Source of the DNA: Spirulina sp. DLM2.Bin59
GTDB lineage: Bacteria; Cyanobacteriota; Cyanobacteriia; Cyanobacteriales; Spirulinaceae
DNA length: 15,739 nucleotides
NCBI GenBank assembly: GCA_007693875.1
Contig: RECT01000184.1
Coordinates: 1-15,739 of the forward strand
Direction of reading: 5' to 3'
In this document: in pieces, positions 13,607 to 15,739 of the stretch
How the letters are laid out: each line of letters opens with the position of its first letter
Numbering within the stretch: position 1 is the stretch's first letter
Position numbers and translations under genes: made by a program
Notes under the pieces: model-generated
Databases searched by the model: none
Told to the model about the DNA's origin: nothing
The model's input: the letters and a program-made list of their open reading frames with translations, nothing else

Positions 13607-15025
13607 TTATTCAGGGTTGGCAGCCACGGGGGGCAAGTTGGGGCAGAAGAGTTCCGGCCGTTGTCGCACCCCCGGAATCCCCAACACAACGAGCAGGAGG
13701 AGCGTCCGGCTACAGGTTAGGGCGGTGAACATACTCACCCCCACACCAATGGCCAGGGTGAGGGCAAACCCCTTCACTAATCCCGACCCTAGCCAAAACA
13801 GCGCCCCACAGGCAATTAAGGTGGTGACGTTACTATCGAGAATGCTGGAGAAGGCGCGGTAAAAGCCCGATTCTACAGAACGGTAGAGGGTTTTGCCGGC
13901 TCGTAATTCCTCCCGCGTCCGCTCAAAAATCAGCACATTGGCATCTACTGCCATGCCGATACTGAGGATAAATCCGGCAATCCCTGGCAGGGTGAGGGTT
14001 ACGCCCACTAGGGTATAGCAGGCGAGGGTGAGGATGGTGTAGATCACCAGGGAAACATCCGCCAAGGCCCCCGGTAGGCGGTAATAGGCCACCATAAACA
14101 CCAACACCAGCACTAGGCCGGAAATGGCGGCGATTAGGCTGCGGTTGACGCTATCCCGCCCCAGGGTGGCCCCGACGGTGCGGTTTTCCACCAGTTCCAC
14201 CGGGAAGGGTAAAGCACCGCCCCGCAGTTGGATGGCGAGGTTGGTGGCTCGTTCGAGGTCGAAGCTACCGCTGACAGAGGCGCGGCCGCCAGTGATCCCA
14301 GTCGTGCCGTATTGGGCATCGACGCGAGGGGCACTGATCAGGACGTTATCGAGGAAGATGCCCAGGCCGCGGCCCGTGCCCGCAACATTGCGGGTCAGTT
14401 CGGCGAAAAGTTGGCCGCCGGTTTCATCAAAGGCCAGTTCCACCTGCCATTGATCGCCGCTGGTGCTCAAGGGGGCGGCAACGGCGTTGGTGAGGTATTT
14501 GCCGGTAAGGTCGCTTTTTTCAAAGAGATCGGCAACGGCGAGATGGGCAGCGCGGAGCTTTTCCTGGGCGGCCGCCAGTTGTTCGGGGGTTGCGTCGGGA
14601 TCGCTGGCGACTTCTTCCAGTTCAATGCGGGCGATCGCCTCCAGTTGGGATTCAATCTGTAACTGGGCCTCACTCCCCGGTTTTTGGGCGCGGAATTCCA
14701 ATTGGGCTGTCTCCCCTAAGACCTGTTCGGCCTGCTCTGGATCAGTGACCCCCGGCAGTTGGACGACGATTTTATCCGGGTTGACGGTTTGAATCAGGGG
14801 TTCAGATACCCCTAAACCATCGATCCGATTGGCAATCACCTGCTTGGCATCCGCCAGGTTTTCCGGTGTGATCCTCGTGACCGTTTCCGTGGGCATGACC
14901 TGGAGGGTGAGCCTAGCGCCGCCTTTGAGATCGAGGCCCTGATTGAGGGGCAGGATGATCAAGAGGGCGATCGCCGCCAACACCAGGCCGATAATTGTGG
15001 CAAAGGTGAGACTGTGTTTTTGCAT
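13607..15025 (-). CDS. secD: protein translocase subunit SecD
   Basis: SecD is the larger partner of SecF in the accessory Sec complex driving late steps of protein export. The 472 residues have a first membrane helix (about 8-26), the signature NQGLDLKGGARLTL (about 28-41), a P1-type head region (RIDGLGVSEP, IVVQLPGV, then a Gln/Glu/Ala-rich helical insert), and five C-terminal membrane helices with AVDANVLIFERTREELRAG and an FWLGSGLVKGFALTLAIGVG segment. It is shorter than the 615-residue E. coli protein, as is common outside the proteobacteria. ATG at 15023-15025 lies only nine bases after the pdhB stop, so secD depends on pdhB transcription. The Gln/Glu/Ala-rich insert near residues 118-157 is the least conserved-looking part. 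Confidence 0.96.
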   Translation of the reverse strand: MQKHSLTFATIIGLVLAAIALLIILPLNQGLDLKGGARLTLQVMPTETVTRITPENLADAKQVIANRIDGLGVSEPLIQTVNPDKIVVQLPGVTDPEQAEQVLGETAQLEFRAQKPGSEAQLQIESQLEAIARIELEEVASDPDATPEQLAAAQEKLRAAHLAVADLFEKSDLTGKYLTNAVAAPLSTSGDQWQVELAFDETGGQLFAELTRNVAGTGRGLGIFLDNVLISAPRVDAQYGTTGITGGRASVSGSFDLERATNLAIQLRGGALPFPVELVENRTVGATLGRDSVNRSLIAAISGLVLVLVFMVAYYRLPGALADVSLVIYTILTLACYTLVGVTLTLPGIAGFILSIGMAVDANVLIFERTREELRAGKTLYRSVESGFYRAFSSILDSNVTTLIACGALFWLGSGLVKGFALTLAIGVGVSMFTALTCSRTLLLLVVLGIPGVRQRPELFCPNLPPVAANPE

Positions 15026-15034
15026 AATTTAAAC

Positions 15035-15739
15035 CTAAACCTGGGCTGTCATCATCTTTTGCACCGCTGCGACAATTTGCGGGGGCTGGATAATCGTCAA
15101 ATGCTCCAACATCCCGTTATAGGGGGTGGGGATATCCTGGGAAGACATCCGCAACACCGGCGCATCCAGTTCATCAAAAAGCTCTTCCGTAATCAGCGCA
15201 CTCAGTTCCGCCGCCACACCACCGGTTTTCATACATTCTTCAACGATGATCACCTTATGGGTTTTGCGCACCGAGGCGGCGATCGCCTCCATATCAAAGG
15301 GCTTCAGGGAAATCAGATCAATAATTTCAGGATCATAACCCAGACCCTCTTTTTCAATGAGTTTCATCGCCTGGGTGCAATGGTGACGCATCCGGGAATA
15401 GGTAAGAATCGTCACATCCTTGCCCGGTCGCACCACTTCCGCCTTGTCTAGGGCGCAAATATAGTCATGATCCGGGAGGTTTTCCTTGAGGTTATAGAGC
15501 AGGACATGCTCAAAAAACAGCACCGGGTTATCATCCCGAATCGCCGCCTTTAGCAGGCCCTTGGCATTGTAGGGAGTGGAGCAGGCAACAATCTTCAACC
15601 CCGGCACAGCATGGAAATAGGCTTCCAACCGTTGGGAATGTTCCGCCCCCAGTTGTCGCCCCACGCCCCCCGGCCCCCGGATAACAATGGGAATTTTAAA
15701 GTTACCGCCGGAGGTATAGCGGAGCATCCCGGCATTATT
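15035..15739 (-). CDS. pdhB: pyruvate dehydrogenase E1 component, beta subunit (5' end outside window)
   Basis: With the alpha subunit, this subunit decarboxylates pyruvate using thiamine diphosphate and passes the acetyl group to E2, giving the acetyl-CoA used by citrate synthase and fatty acid synthesis. The frame runs open to the window end, showing about 234 C-terminal residues of a protein usually near 327. The start of the visible part reads NNAGMLRYTSGG, and then come IPIVIRGPGGVGRQLGAEHSQ, VVACSTPYNAKGLLK-type sequence (here IVACSTPYNAKG), DNPVLFFEHVLLYNLKE, and the transketolase C-terminal domain with VIIVEECMKTGG. All match bacterial and plastid E1 beta. The N-terminal part carrying the first cofactor residues is not visible. 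It is the first visible gene of the operon continuing into secD and secF. Confidence 0.95.
   Translation of the reverse strand, partial: NNAGMLRYTSGGNFKIPIVIRGPGGVGRQLGAEHSQRLEAYFHAVPGLKIVACSTPYNAKGLLKAAIRDDNPVLFFEHVLLYNLKENLPDHDYICALDKAEVVRPGKDVTILTYSRMRHHCTQAMKLIEKEGLGYDPEIIDLISLKPFDMEAIAASVRKTHKVIIVEECMKTGGVAAELSALITEELFDELDAPVLRMSSQDIPTPYNGMLEHLTIIQPPQIVAAVQKMMTAQV

Noticed and set aside
12622..13689. Longer SecF starting at 13689
   Set aside because: The extra 35 residues are encoded over the end of secD and its spacer and look unlike SecF. ATG at 13584 fits the family.
1..15739. Search for CRISPR arrays, insertion sequences, prophage genes, toxin-antitoxin pairs and known defence genes
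   Set aside because: No regularly spaced repeats, transposase motifs, terminal inverted repeats with target duplications, or defence-type domains were seen. All genes fit a cyanobacterial core chromosome.

Overview
This is ordinary core chromosome from a cyanobacterium. The evidence is the light-dependent protochlorophyllide reductase gene, the cyanobacterial type of MlaD/MCE protein, the pdhB-secD-secF gene order, and about 23 copies of the octamer GCGATCGC (HIP1) in 15.7 kb, where chance would give well under one. HIP1 richness argues against the marine Prochlorococcus/Synechococcus lineages. I cannot name a genus.

Layout, left to right. 1-956 (+) is the C-terminal part of an MlaD-like MCE lipid-transport protein. 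It meets head-on a minus-strand group: a compact D-Ala-D-Ala carboxypeptidase (dacB-like, 953-1897), citrate synthase (gltA, 2002-3153), tRNA-Ser(UGA) (3345-3429) and a calcineurin-like metallophosphoesterase (3443-4354). Divergent from these is por (4555-5517, +), which converges on queA (5596-6693, -) across a 28-base perfect palindrome. A 256-base region rich in inverted repeats separates queA from a conserved-looking 129-residue gene (6950-7339, +) that ends in a strong intrinsic terminator. A minus-strand set of small membrane proteins follows (TM2 protein, a 70-residue protein, a DUF2752 protein), with tRNA-Ser(CGA) upstream. A large soluble PAS/GAF histidine kinase (8887-11853, +) then overlaps tail-to-tail with a tight minus-strand operon: pdhB (cut by the window end), secD, secF, a two-helix membrane protein and a 145-residue soluble protein.

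How the genes fit together. Carbon metabolism is represented by pyruvate dehydrogenase E1 beta and citrate synthase, protein export by SecD and SecF, the cell envelope by MlaD and DacB, chlorophyll synthesis by Por, and tRNA supply and modification by two tRNA-Ser genes and QueA. The kinase has no response regulator beside it.

I saw no insertion sequence, CRISPR array, prophage or recognisable defence system. The points most worth a second look are the very short spacing between active-site motifs in DacB, the palindrome cluster in the queA upstream region, the two uncharacterised genes closing the pdhB-secDF operon, and the DUF2752/TM2 small-membrane-protein cluster. No stretch longer than about 260 bases lacks a gene.
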